A stretch of DNA of 64,000 nt from SpSt-501 sp037481615 (GTDB lineage Bacteria; Desulfobacterota; Desulfobacteria; Desulfobacterales; SpSt-501), in the NCBI GenBank assembly GCA_037481615.1, contig JBBFLI010000007.1. One strand, given 5' to 3'. How positions within the stretch are numbered: the stretch's first letter is position 1; every line of letters starts with the position of its first letter. Position numbers and translations under genes: made by a program. The notes beneath the pieces are model-generated. The model saw only the letters and a program-made list of their open reading frames with translations. It searched no databases and was not told where the DNA came from. Shown here piece after piece: positions 25,399 to 34,017 of this stretch.

Positions 25399-26436
25399 TC
25401 AGCCTTTCAGGACCTGTTCGGTCTTGGCGAGGGTGATCGCGATGTCGCGGGCGGAGACCTCGTAGTGGGTCACGGCGCGCAGGGTCTGCGGCCCCACGGC
25501 GAGCAGGCGCACGCCCTCGCGGCGGAGCGCGGCGACGAGCGCTTCGGCGGAGAGGCCGGGTTTCACGACCTCGAAGTAGACGATGTTCGTCCGCACGGCC
25601 TGCGGGTCGATCGCGATCCCCCCGATCGCGGCGAGCCCCATGGCCAGCCGGCGTGCGTTTTCGTGGTCCTCCGCGAGCCGCCCGACCATCTCCTCCAGGG
25701 CGACCAGCCCCGCCGCGGCGAGCACCCCGGCCTGGCGCATGCCGCCGCCCAGGAGCTTTCGTGCGCGCCGGGCGCGGGCGATGAAATCGCGCCCCCCGCA
25801 GAGAAGCGAGCCCGCGGGCGCGGCGAGCCCCTTGCTCAGGCAGAAGCAGACCGAGTCCGCGGGTGCCGCGAGTGCGGCGGCCGTGGCCCCCAGGGCGACC
25901 GCGGCGTTGAAAAGGCGTGCCCCGTCCACGTGCAGGCGGACCCCGTGGCGGCGGGCGAGCGCGGCGACGGTCTCGAGATAGGGGAGGGCGAGGGGGGCCC
26001 CGTTGCAGAGGTTGTGGGTGTTTTCGAGGCAGATGAGGGCGGTGCGCGGGAAATGGATGTTCTCCGGCCGGATCGCGGCTTCGAGCTCGGCCGGGTCCAT
26101 CGTCCCGTCGGGCCGGTTTTTCACCGTGCGCGGGTGGACGGAGGCGACCGCGGCCGAGCCGCCCTGCTCGAAGAAGAAGCTGTGGGCGCGGTCGCCCAGG
26201 ATCATCTCCTCGCCGCGGCCGCAGTGGGCGAGGATGGCGACGAGGTTCGCCTGGGTGCCGCTCGTCACGAAGAGTGCGGCCTCCTTGCCGAGAAGGGCCG
26301 CGGCCTTCTCCTCGAGGCGGTTCACCGTGGGGTCTTCCCCGAAGACGTCGTCCCCCACCTCGGCTTCGGCCATCGCGCGGCGCATGGCGGGCGTGGGGCG
26401 GGTCATGGTGTCGGAGCGAAGCTCGATCTCGTGCAT
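25399..26436 (-). CDS. ltaE: Low-specificity L-threonine aldolase
   Basis: 345 residues, the normal length. This PLP enzyme splits L-threonine (or allo-threonine) to glycine and acetaldehyde. The typical start LRSDTMTRPTPAMRRAM and VGDDVFGEDPTVNRLE are intact, as are the cofactor Asp171 in HVDGARL and the PLP lysine Lys202 in CLSKGLAAP. The gene is divergent from acetoacetyl-CoA synthetase, 176 bases apart, and appears to be a single-gene unit. The spacer 25250-25398 that follows it has no gene. Confidence 0.9.
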   Translation of the reverse strand: MHEIELRSDTMTRPTPAMRRAMAEAEVGDDVFGEDPTVNRLEEKAAALLGKEAALFVTSGTQANLVAILAHCGRGEEMILGDRAHSFFFEQGGSAAVASVHPRTVKNRPDGTMDPAELEAAIRPENIHFPRTALICLENTHNLCNGAPLALPYLETVAALARRHGVRLHVDGARLFNAAVALGATAAALAAPADSVCFCLSKGLAAPAGSLLCGGRDFIARARRARKLLGGGMRQAGVLAAAGLVALEEMVGRLAEDHENARRLAMGLAAIGGIAIDPQAVRTNIVYFEVVKPGLSAEALVAALRREGVRLLAVGPQTLRAVTHYEVSARDIAITLAKTEQVLKG

Positions 26437-26525
26437 GGGCGGGCCCCTCTTTTCACGTGAAGTGCGCGAGGCCTCTATCGCACGGGGAGCATCCTCCGGG
26501 CAAGCGGCGGGCCGGTCCGGCCTGC

Positions 26526-26555
26526 TTGACCCCGGCGCGATTTCGAGAGTATATG
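26526..26555 (+). promoter_or_regulatory. Sigma-70 promoter of acetoacetyl-CoA synthetase
   Basis: TTGACC (26526-26531), 18-base spacer, TATATG (26550-26555). The start codon follows at 26613, leaving a leader of about 50 bases that ends in a strong AGGAGG site. Confidence 0.6.
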
Positions 26556-26612
26556 CAACGGCTGAACGGTTTTCAGATTCTTGAACCCGTGATCAGGAGA
26601 AGGAGGTCGGCC

Positions 26613-28568
26613 ATGGCGAAGATGTTGTGGCAGCCCGCCCCGGAGAAGGTGCGCGCAACCAACATGTACCGCTTCATGCAGTTCGTCAACGAGCGCCACG
26701 GCCGGAATTTCCAGGATTACCCCGAGCTCTACCGCTGGTCGGTCGAGCACATCCCCGAGTTCTGGGCGGCGATGTGGGATTTCGCCGGCATCCTGCACTC
26801 CGCCCCCTACCGCGAGGTGGTGGACGATGCGACGAAGATGCCCGGCGCGCGCTGGTTTTCGGGGGCGAAGCTGAACTTCGCCGAAAACCTCCTGCGCCAC
26901 CGCGACGAGCGGACCGCGCTCGTCTTCCAGGGCGAGGGGCGCGATCCGGTGCGGCTGAGCTACGCCGGGCTCTACGACGCGGTCGCGCGGCTCGCCCACA
27001 GCCTGCGGGCGATGGACATCCGGCCGGGCGACCGGGTCGTGGGGTTCATGCCCAACATGCCCCAGGCGACGATCGCCATGCTGGCCGCGACCAGCCTGGG
27101 GGCGGTCTGGTCCTCCTGCTCGCCCGACTTCGGGATCAAGGGCGTGCTCGACCGCTTCGGCCAGATCCGGCCGCGGGTCATCTTCACCGCCGACGGCTAC
27201 TTCTTCAAGGGCCGGCGCATCGACTCGCTCGAGCGCATGGCGGGGATCCTGAAGGAGCTGCGCACGGTCGAGCGCGTCGTGGTCGTCCCCTACACCGAGG
27301 AGGCGCCGGATGCGGGGCGGCTGCCGAACGCCGTGCCCTGGTCGGAGTTTCTCGCGAAGCAGCCGGGACTTCCGATCGACTTCGCCCAGCTTCCCTTCGA
27401 GCATCCCCTCTACATCATGTACTCCTCGGGGACGACGGGGCTGCCCAAGTGCATGGTGCAGAGCGCGGGCGGGATCCTCATCCACCACCTGAAGGAGCTC
27501 ATGCTGCACACGGACCTCACGCGCCGCGACACGATCTTCTACTTCACGACCTGCGGCTGGATGATGTGGAACTGGCTCATGAGCTCGCTCGCCGTGGGGG
27601 CGACCCTGGTCCTCTACGACGGAAACCCCTTCCACCCCCACCCCGGGGTCCTCTGGGAGATGGCCGAGCGTGAGAAAATCACGGTCTTCGGCACGAGCGC
27701 GGGCTACATCGGCGCCCTCATGAACTCGGGGGTCAAGCCGCGCGAGCGTTACGACCTCAGCCCCTTGCGCGCCGTCCTCTCGACGGGCTCGCCGCTTTCC
27801 GTCGAGGGCTTCGAGTGGGTCTACGCGAACGTGAAAGCCGATCTCCAGCTCGCCTCGATCTCCGGCGGGACCGACCTGAACGGCTGCTTCGCGCTGGGGA
27901 ACCCCATGGGCCCGGTCTACGCGGGCGAGCTCCAGTGCCGGGGGCTCGCCATGGACGTGCACGCCTTCGACGCCGAGGGCCGTCCCGTGATCGGCCGACA
28001 GGGCGAGCTCGTCTGCTGCAAGGCCTTCCCCTCGATGCCGATCCACTTCTGGGACGACCCGGGGAACAAGAAATACCGGGCCGCCTACTTCTCGGTCTAC
28101 CCCGGGGTCTGGCGCCACGGCGATTTCATCGAGATCAACGAGCGCGGCGGGGTCGTGATCTACGGCCGCTCGGATGCGACCCTCAACCCGGGGGGGGTGC
28201 GGATCGGGACGGCCGAGATCTACAGCATCGTCGCCCTCATGCCCGAGATCGTGGACAGCGTCGTCGTCGGCCAGAAGTGGAAGGGCGACGAGCGCGTGAT
28301 CCTCTTCGTCCAGCTCCCCCCGGGGGAGACGCTCACCGAGGCGCTCAGGCAGAAGATCCGCGACACGATCCGCAACCTCGCCTCGCCGCGGCACGTCCCG
28401 GCGAAGATCATCGCCGTCCCCGGCGTCCCCTACACCCTCAACATGAAGAAGGTCGAGATGGCGGTGAAGAAGGCGATCGAGGGGCAGCCGATCCTCAACC
28501 GCGACGCGCTGAGCAACCCCGACGTCCTCGATTTCTATGCCTCCCTCCCCGAACTCCAGGAAGACTGA
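26613..28568 (+). CDS. Acetoacetyl-CoA synthetase
   Basis: 651 residues, the length expected for acetoacetate-CoA ligase, an ANL-superfamily enzyme that activates acetoacetate with ATP and CoA. The N-terminus (LWQPAPEKVRATNMYRFM) and LNFAENLLRH are typical of this enzyme rather than plain acetyl-CoA synthetase. The AMP-binding P-loop is YSSGTTGLPK at 270-279, and the late motif GRSDATLNPGGVRIG is intact. AGAAGGAGG precedes the ATG at 26613. The open frame extends upstream, but nothing supports an earlier start. RecD2 begins 32 bases before its end in another frame. It could support ketone-body or poly-hydroxybutyrate-type metabolism. Confidence 0.9.
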   Translation: MAKMLWQPAPEKVRATNMYRFMQFVNERHGRNFQDYPELYRWSVEHIPEFWAAMWDFAGILHSAPYREVVDDATKMPGARWFSGAKLNFAENLLRHRDERTALVFQGEGRDPVRLSYAGLYDAVARLAHSLRAMDIRPGDRVVGFMPNMPQATIAMLAATSLGAVWSSCSPDFGIKGVLDRFGQIRPRVIFTADGYFFKGRRIDSLERMAGILKELRTVERVVVVPYTEEAPDAGRLPNAVPWSEFLAKQPGLPIDFAQLPFEHPLYIMYSSGTTGLPKCMVQSAGGILIHHLKELMLHTDLTRRDTIFYFTTCGWMMWNWLMSSLAVGATLVLYDGNPFHPHPGVLWEMAEREKITVFGTSAGYIGALMNSGVKPRERYDLSPLRAVLSTGSPLSVEGFEWVYANVKADLQLASISGGTDLNGCFALGNPMGPVYAGELQCRGLAMDVHAFDAEGRPVIGRQGELVCCKAFPSMPIHFWDDPGNKKYRAAYFSVYPGVWRHGDFIEINERGGVVIYGRSDATLNPGGVRIGTAEIYSIVALMPEIVDSVVVGQKWKGDERVILFVQLPPGETLTEALRQKIRDTIRNLASPRHVPAKIIAVPGVPYTLNMKKVEMAVKKAIEGQPILNRDALSNPDVLDFYASLPELQED

Positions 28569-30774
28569 GGCGGCCGGTCCGCCCGGCGGCGGCCCCGCCG
28601 GCGGGGCCGCCGTGCGCCTCGAGGGCGAGATCGAGCACATCTCCTTCGTGAACGAAGAGAACGGCTTCGCCGTCGCCCGCGTGCGCCTGCCCGGCCGCGG
28701 GGAGCCCGTCACCGTCGTGGGCACGATCCCGGCGCCCGCGGTGGGCGAGGTGCTCGAGATGGAGGGGGCCTGGACGCGGCACCCGCGCTTCGGCGAGCAG
28801 TTCCGCGTCGCGCGCTGCCGCAGCCGCATCCCGGCGACCGTGGAGGGGATCCGCCGCTATCTCGGCTCGGGACTCATCCGCGGCCTGGGCCCCGCCCTCG
28901 CCTCGCGCATCGTCGAGCGCTTCGGAAAGGAGACGCCGGCGGTGATCGAGCGCGAGCCCGCGCGCCTGGCCGAGGTCGAGGGGATCGGAAAGAAGCGCCT
29001 CGCGCAGATCCGCGAGGCCTGGGAAGCCCAGCGCCACCTGCGCGAGATCCTGATCTTCCTGCAGGGCCACGGGGTCGGGCCGGGCCAGGCGGCGCGGATC
29101 TTCAAGGCCTACGGCCCGCGCGCGGCCGCGGTCGTGCGCGAAAACCCCTACCGGCTGGCGACCGAGGTCGCGGGCGTCGGCTTTGCGACCGCGGACCGGA
29201 TCGCCGCGCGGCTGGGGATCCCGCCCGATTCCCCCTACCGCATCGAGGCCGGGCTGCTCTTCGCCCTGCGCGAGTTCTCCGAGGAGGGGCACCTCTTCGC
29301 CGCCCGCGAGGCGCTGCTCGAGCGCGCGGCCGCGTTGCTCGAGGTGGAGGGGCCGGCGCTCGAGCGCGCCCTGGATGCGCTTTGCACGGCGGGCAAGGCC
29401 GTGCGCGAGCCGGCGGGGGGGGTCGAGGCCGTCTACCTCCCCTTTCTCCACCGCGCGGAGACGCAGATCGCCCGCGCGCTCGCCCTGCTCTCGAGCGTGC
29501 CGCGCGGCCGCCCGGCCGGACGGCCCGAGGAGACCGTGGCCGCGGCCGAGCGGGAGCTCGGCATGCGCTTTTCCGCCGAGCAGGCCGCGGCCGTCTCCGG
29601 GGCGCTCCGGCACAAGGTGCTCGTGATCACGGGCGGCCCCGGGACGGGCAAGACGACGATCGTGCGCGCGATCGTGCGCGGCTTCGAGCGCCTGCCGGCG
29701 CGGGTTTCCCTGGCCGCCCCCACAGGCCGCGCCGCCAGGAGGCTCGCCGAGGCGACCGGCCGCGAGGCGGCGACGCTCCACCGCCTGCTCGAGTACCAGC
29801 CCGACCGCGGCGGCTTCCAGCGCGGCCGGGAGCGGCCGCTTGCCTGCGATCTCCTCGTCGTCGACGAAAGCTCGATGATCGACGCCCCGCTCATGGCCGC
29901 GCTGCTGGATGCGCTCCCGCCTTCGGCCTGTCTCATCCTCGTCGGGGACGCCGACCAGCTCCCCTCGGTCGGCCCGGGCAATGTGCTCGCCGACATCATC
30001 GACTCGGGGCGCATCCCCCTCGTGCGCCTGGAGCGGATTTTCCGCCAGGCGGGCCGGAGCCGGATCGTCGTGAACGCCCACCGCATCCGGCAGGGCGAGA
30101 TGCCGTGGTTCGAGGCCGGGGAGGAGGGCGATTCCGACTTCTTCTTCATCGAGCAGGAGGACCCCGAACGCGCGGCGGACTTGATTCTCGAGCTCGTCTG
30201 CCGCCGCATCCCGCGGCGCTTCGGCCTCGACCCCCTGGGGGAGATCCAGGTGCTCGCCCCCATGCACAAGGGCGAGGCCGGGGTCGCGCGGCTGAACGCG
30301 CGGCTCCAGGAGGCGCTCAACCCCGGCACGGGCGGGGTCGCCCGCGGCGGGCGCGTCTTCCGCGTCCACGACAAGGTGATGCAGGTGCGGAACAACTACG
30401 ACAAGGAGGTCTTCAACGGCGACATCGGCCGCATCGTCTCCGTCTCGCCCGAGACGCGCGAGGTCGCCGTGCGCTTCGAGGACCGCGAGGTGACCTACGA
30501 TTTCGCCGACCTGGACGAACTCGCCCACGCCTTCGCCGTCTCGGTGCACAAGGCCCAGGGCTCGGAGTACCCGGCGGTGGTCCTGCCGCTTCTCACGCAG
30601 CACTACGTGCTCCTGCAGCGGAACCTGATCTACACCGCCCTCACCCGCGCGCGCCGGCTTGCGGTCTTCGTCGGCTCGAAGAAGGCGCTCGCCATCGGGG
30701 TGAAGAGCCGCCGCACCGAGCGCCGCATGACGCTGCTTCGCGAACGCCTCGAGCGGCTCCTGCCTGTGAAGTAA
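28537..30774 (+). CDS. recD2: RecD2-type 5'-3' DNA helicase
   Basis: 745 residues, typical of RecD2 (RecD/TraA family) helicases that work without RecBC. After an OB-like N-terminal domain come helix-hairpin-helix segments (GLIRGLGPALASRI; LAEVEGIGKKR), then Walker A GGPGTGKTT (366-374), the DEXX-box VVDESSMID, the DADQLPSVGPGNVL motif III and the UvrD-C-terminal block AFAVSVHKAQGSEYP with NLIYTALTRARR. Role: DNA repair or mismatch-repair-related unwinding in the cytoplasm. The ATG overlaps the end of the acetoacetyl-CoA synthetase gene by 32 bases and has no obvious ribosome site, so it may depend on coupled translation. Confidence 0.9.
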   Translation: MPPSPNSRKTEAAGPPGGGPAGGAAVRLEGEIEHISFVNEENGFAVARVRLPGRGEPVTVVGTIPAPAVGEVLEMEGAWTRHPRFGEQFRVARCRSRIPATVEGIRRYLGSGLIRGLGPALASRIVERFGKETPAVIEREPARLAEVEGIGKKRLAQIREAWEAQRHLREILIFLQGHGVGPGQAARIFKAYGPRAAAVVRENPYRLATEVAGVGFATADRIAARLGIPPDSPYRIEAGLLFALREFSEEGHLFAAREALLERAAALLEVEGPALERALDALCTAGKAVREPAGGVEAVYLPFLHRAETQIARALALLSSVPRGRPAGRPEETVAAAERELGMRFSAEQAAAVSGALRHKVLVITGGPGTGKTTIVRAIVRGFERLPARVSLAAPTGRAARRLAEATGREAATLHRLLEYQPDRGGFQRGRERPLACDLLVVDESSMIDAPLMAALLDALPPSACLILVGDADQLPSVGPGNVLADIIDSGRIPLVRLERIFRQAGRSRIVVNAHRIRQGEMPWFEAGEEGDSDFFFIEQEDPERAADLILELVCRRIPRRFGLDPLGEIQVLAPMHKGEAGVARLNARLQEALNPGTGGVARGGRVFRVHDKVMQVRNNYDKEVFNGDIGRIVSVSPETREVAVRFEDREVTYDFADLDELAHAFAVSVHKAQGSEYPAVVLPLLTQHYVLLQRNLIYTALTRARRLAVFVGSKKALAIGVKSRRTERRMTLLRERLERLLPVK

Positions 30775-30783
30775 ATTTCACAA

Positions 30784-30812
30784 AAAGGGAAAGCAAATTC
30801 CGATTTCCCTTT
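30784..30812. promoter_or_regulatory. 9-base inverted repeat upstream of the sigma-54 promoter
   Basis: AAAGGGAAA (30784-30792) and TTTCCCTTT (30804-30812) are perfect arms around an 11-base spacer. The centre lies about 100 bases upstream of the -24 element, a usual distance for an enhancer site bound by a sigma-54 activator. The alternative is a weak hairpin terminating recD2, but no T run follows it. Confidence 0.45.
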
Positions 30813-30897
30813 CCCCCGCCGGCCCGCCCTTGCCGCCCGGCGAGACAACCATCTGATTTGAAATTGGAAATTTATCCATCCGGGCTTTTCCAGAGAT

Positions 30898-30913
30898 TTG
30901 CACGCTTTTTGCT
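30898..30913 (+). promoter_or_regulatory. Sigma-54 (-24/-12) promoter of the AAA/activator cassette
   Basis: TTGCACG, four bases, TTGCT. Compared with TGGCACG-N4-TTGCW only one position differs (the first G of the -24 GG). The predicted start is near 30925. The last gene of the downstream cassette encodes a sigma-54 activator, which supports the call. Confidence 0.65.
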
Positions 30914-31141
30914 GATCCAGTAATTCGGTCGGGTTCCCGCAAGCGGCCGATTCCGGCCGGGGCCGGGCGCGCGCAGGTTTCGCCCGGCGGCGGTGCCGAA
31001 AGAAAAGGAGGAGAAAGCGGCAGTCGAGGGGGCCCCGGACGGGCGGGTCGGGTGGCGGCGAGAATTCGGCCGCGGCCGGCCGTCCGGGTCGAAGGCGGGT
31101 GCCGTAGAACACAGGCAACCTCGGGCTTCGGGAGGTCCCTC

Positions 31142-31342
31142 GTGTTTCTCGAATACTTCCGCATCGCGGGCCTGGGGCAGTCGCTGGCGCTGGTGGATCT
31201 CGTCTCGCGCATCCTCTTCATCGTCCTCTTCGCCCTGATCCTCGGGATCGTGGGCTGGAAGATCCGCCGTTCGCTCGCGGCCGGGCTGGTTTTGATCTAC
31301 GGGTTCTGGCTCGTGCTCTACAACGCGGGGCTCCTGCGCTGA
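31142..31342 (+). CDS. Small two-TM membrane protein, paralogue of the one at 32742
   Basis: 66 residues from a GTG with GGAGG 6 bases upstream; the open frame extends further up but without support. It starts MFLEYFRIAGLG and contains two hydrophobic helices (about residues 22-40 and 45-60), ending LYNAGLLR. The second small gene at 32742 encodes a protein of the same length and plan, starting MLFEY and ending with LYREGMIRF. Shared features are Glu-Tyr at positions 4-5, a Gly near 10, a Leu-x-Arg about residue 20-23 and the closing Leu-Tyr-x-x-Gly. No known family is recognised. It is the first gene of the sigma-54-driven cassette. Confidence 0.65.
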   Translation: MFLEYFRIAGLGQSLALVDLVSRILFIVLFALILGIVGWKIRRSLAAGLVLIYGFWLVLYNAGLLR

Positions 31343-31406
31343 TGCCGCGCCGGGGATCCCCCGCAGGACGCCGTCACGGCGAGGGGAAGGGGGCGTTCGC
31401 GTCCGC

Positions 31407-32714
31407 ATGAAAACGGCAACCTTGAAGGACACCCCGGCGGCGGGGGAGGCCCCCTCCCGGCTTTCCTTTTTCCCCAAGGCCCCGGTCCGGCCCGAGGAGC
31501 TGCGCATCCCGATCGCCCTCGTGGAAGACCTCCTGCTCCGCCGGCTCTACGCCAAGGGCGAGGCGACCCTCAAGGGCCTCTCCCGGGAGCTCAAGCTGAG
31601 CTTCCCGCTGCTCCACGCCCTCTTCCAGAGGATGCGCCAGAAGCAGTACTTCGAGGTGGGCGGGATGGAGGGGAACGACTACCGCTTCACCCTCTCGGGC
31701 CTGGGCCGCGAGCAGGCGGCGCAGCGCTTCCTCACCTGCCGCTACATCGGCCCGGCCCCGGTCTCGCTCGCCTCCTACAACGCGGCCGTGCGCAGCCAGA
31801 ACATCCGGCCGCTGATCGACCGCAAGACCCTCCAGGCGGCGCTCGCCGACCTCGTCGTGACCGAGCGCTTCCTCGCCGAGCTCGGCCCGGCGCTCATCTC
31901 GCAGAAATCGATCTTCCTCTACGGCCCCACGGGAAACGGCAAGACGAGTGTGGTGAGCCGGCTCTCCCGCATCTACGGCGACACGATCGTCATCCCCTAC
32001 GCCGTGGAGGTGGACGGGCAGATCGTGGTCCTCTTCGACCCCGGGGTTCACGAGCAGGCCGAAAACCCGCCCCCGGAACTCGACCCGCGCTGGGTCGTCT
32101 GCCGCCGGCCCTGCATCCTCGTCGGCGGCGAACTCGAGCCGCGCATGCTCGAGCTGCAGCACGAGGAGAGCACCCAGGTCTACGCCGCCCCGGTCCAGAT
32201 GCGCGCGAACAACGGCATCCTCGTGATCGACGACTTCGGCCGCCAGATCGTCTCCCCGGTGTTCCTCCTCAACCGCTGGATCGTGCCGCTCGACCGGCAC
32301 ACGGATTACCTGAGCCTGCGCTACGGGCTGAAATTCCAGGTGCCCTTCGAGGTGACCGTCGTCTTCGCGACGAACCTCGAGCCGGCCGATCTGGCCGACG
32401 AGGCCTTCCTGCGGCGCATCCCGAACAAGATCCTGGTCGACGCGGTCGACGACGAGGTCTTCGAGCGGATCTACGCGCGCGAGATCGAGCGCCGCCGCCT
32501 GCCGGCCGAGGGCGCGGCGGGGGCCTACCTGCGCGAGCTCTGCCGCAACCGCGGCGGCGAGCTCCGGGCCTGCCAGCCCGCGGACATTCTCGACATCGTG
32601 GTCGCCGCCGCCGAGTTCGAGGGGGCGACCCCGCGGGTCACCTGCGAGGCGGTCGGCCGCGCGGCCGAGATCTACTTCACCCGGCCGCGCCTCGGGGGGG
32701 GGAGAAGAAGCTGA
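31407..32714 (+). CDS. AAA+ ATPase with N-terminal winged-helix-like domain
   Basis: 435 residues. Residues 30-110 look like a winged helix (LRIPIALVEDLLLRRLYAKG onward). The AAA core has Walker A GPTGNGKT (173-180), Walker B ILVIDDFG (271-278) and a sensor-1-like VVFATNLEPADL. Between them is a 60-residue stretch rich in acidic residues (DPGVHEQAENPPPELDPRW) that is longer than usual. The helical C-terminal domain ends the protein. I know no assigned role. It lies between two small paralogous membrane proteins and upstream of a sigma-54 activator, so it could be an energy-using switch signalling from the membrane to the activator. That is inference. Confidence 0.75.
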   Translation: MKTATLKDTPAAGEAPSRLSFFPKAPVRPEELRIPIALVEDLLLRRLYAKGEATLKGLSRELKLSFPLLHALFQRMRQKQYFEVGGMEGNDYRFTLSGLGREQAAQRFLTCRYIGPAPVSLASYNAAVRSQNIRPLIDRKTLQAALADLVVTERFLAELGPALISQKSIFLYGPTGNGKTSVVSRLSRIYGDTIVIPYAVEVDGQIVVLFDPGVHEQAENPPPELDPRWVVCRRPCILVGGELEPRMLELQHEESTQVYAAPVQMRANNGILVIDDFGRQIVSPVFLLNRWIVPLDRHTDYLSLRYGLKFQVPFEVTVVFATNLEPADLADEAFLRRIPNKILVDAVDDEVFERIYAREIERRRLPAEGAAGAYLRELCRNRGGELRACQPADILDIVVAAAEFEGATPRVTCEAVGRAAEIYFTRPRLGGGRRS

Positions 32715-32741
32715 CTTGAGCCGGCGGGGGAGGGCTTCGCC

Positions 32742-32945
32742 ATGCTCTTCGAGTACGGGAGCCTTCTGGGGATGACGGGCGCGGGCTTTTCCTGGGAGCT
32801 CCTGCGCGACATCGCGCTCGCCGTCTTGGCGGGGGTCGCGCTCGTGCTCCTGGGGTTCAGGCTGAAGGGGGTGTGGGGCGCGGTGTTCGCGCTCGCCGCC
32901 GGGGTGGGGATTCTGCTCTATCGCGAAGGGATGATCCGGTTCTGA
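32742..32945 (+). CDS. Second small two-TM membrane protein of the cassette
   Basis: 67 residues, start ATG at 32742 with a GGGGGAGGG-type ribosome site. Two hydrophobic segments (about residues 23-41 and 46-60) are separated by a short basic turn (FRLKG), comparable to GWKIRR in the first small protein. The N-terminal MxxEY and the C-terminal LYxxG are shared, indicating duplication. The stop codon is followed 1 base later by the ATG of the activator gene, so the two are probably translated together. No family is recognised. Confidence 0.65.
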   Translation: MLFEYGSLLGMTGAGFSWELLRDIALAVLAGVALVLLGFRLKGVWGAVFALAAGVGILLYREGMIRF

Positions 32946-32946
32946 G

Positions 32947-34002
32947 ATGGAAGGAAACGCAGCGTTTTCGGAGCACATCGAGCTCGTCGGGGTGAGCCGC
33001 AACATCCGCCGCGTGCGCGAGCTGATCGAGCAGGTGGCGCCCACGGGCTTCAACGTGGTCGTGACCGGCGAGACCGGGACCGGCAAGGAACTCGTCGTCA
33101 ACAGCCTCTATGCGAAGTCCCCGCGCTTCGGGAAGCCCTTCGTCAAGGTGAACTGCGCGGCGCTTCCCGACACGCTCCTCGAGAGCGAGATGTTCGGCTA
33201 CGAGCGCGGCGCCTTCACCGGCGCGATCCAGAACCGCCGCGGCAAGTTCGAGCAGGCAAACGGCGGGGTGCTTTTCCTGGACGAGATCGGCGACATGTCG
33301 CTTCCGCTCCAGGCGAAGCTCCTGCATGTCCTCCAGGGCGGGGATTTCACGCCGCTCGGCAGCGAAAAGCCCGTGAAGACCGACGTCTGGGTGATCGCCG
33401 CGACCAACCGCGACCTCGACCGCGAGGTCCGGAGCGGCAACTTCCGCGACGACCTCTACTTCCGGCTGAGCACGGTGACGATCGAGCTCCGGCCCCTTCG
33501 CGAGCGGCCCGAGGACATCCCCGTCCTCATCGACTACTACATCGCCCGCTACGCGAGAACCCTGCCCTGCCGGTCCTCGGGGTGCCTGAGCCGCGAGACT
33601 TTCGCCAAGCTCGCCTCCTACCGCTGGCCGGGCAACGTGCGCGAGCTCCAGAACGTGCTGCAGCGGATCATCGTCCTCGGCGAGGGCGAGGAGTTCGTGG
33701 ACGGGATGCTCACCCGGCCGCTTCCGCCGGAGCCGGGTGAGGGGGACGGCGGGGCGGTCGCCTCCGAGCTGATCGCCGAGTTCTTCTCCGGAAACGGGGG
33801 CAGGCCCGAGCTTTCGGCGATTTCCCTCTGGGAGATCCGCAGGAAGGCGATCGAGCGCGTGGACCGCGAGCTGATCAGCCACGCGCTGCTCAAGACCGGC
33901 TGGAACCGGAGCAAGGCGGCGCGGCTGCTCAAGATCAGCTACAAGACGATGCTCCAGAAGATCGAGGAGCTCAAGATCGAGCCGCCCCCCGAACTCGCCT
34001 GA
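32947..34002 (+). CDS. Sigma-54-dependent transcriptional activator without receiver domain
   Basis: 351 residues. The AAA+ domain starts almost at once: Walker A GETGTGKE (41-48), the sigma-54-contacting GAFTGA loop (88-93), Walker B GGVLFLDE (106-113), and the usual ATNRDLDREV and RWPGNVRELQNV blocks. The C-terminal Fis-type helix-turn-helix is around 318-342 (LLKTGWNRSKAARLLKISYKT). There is no N-terminal response-regulator, GAF or PAS domain, so it must be controlled by another protein or by level; its cassette partners are the natural candidates. Potential targets in this window are its own promoter (30898) and the tad promoter (42670). Confidence 0.88.
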   Translation: MEGNAAFSEHIELVGVSRNIRRVRELIEQVAPTGFNVVVTGETGTGKELVVNSLYAKSPRFGKPFVKVNCAALPDTLLESEMFGYERGAFTGAIQNRRGKFEQANGGVLFLDEIGDMSLPLQAKLLHVLQGGDFTPLGSEKPVKTDVWVIAATNRDLDREVRSGNFRDDLYFRLSTVTIELRPLRERPEDIPVLIDYYIARYARTLPCRSSGCLSRETFAKLASYRWPGNVRELQNVLQRIIVLGEGEEFVDGMLTRPLPPEPGEGDGGAVASELIAEFFSGNGGRPELSAISLWEIRRKAIERVDRELISHALLKTGWNRSKAARLLKISYKTMLQKIEELKIEPPPELA

Positions 34003-34017
34003 GCTTTCGGCGGCCCC

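Larger units (their letters stand above)
30775..31141. other. Gene-free spacer with inverted repeat and sigma-54 promoter
   Basis: 367 bases without a convincing gene. It is more AT-rich in its first half than the surroundings. It holds the inverted repeat at 30784-30812, a -24/-12 promoter at 30898-30913 and a leader of about 220 bases before the small membrane protein gene. Short open frames here have poor codon pattern. Confidence 0.7.

Noticed and set aside
30784..30812. Intrinsic terminator of recD2
   Set aside because: The inverted repeat has no T run after it and lies within the upstream region of a sigma-54 promoter, so an activator site is at least as likely; kept as a regulatory candidate only.
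30993..31238. Short open frame in the cassette leader
   Set aside because: Its second half is out of frame with the small membrane protein and consists of Ser/Arg-rich shadow sequence; no conserved pattern.
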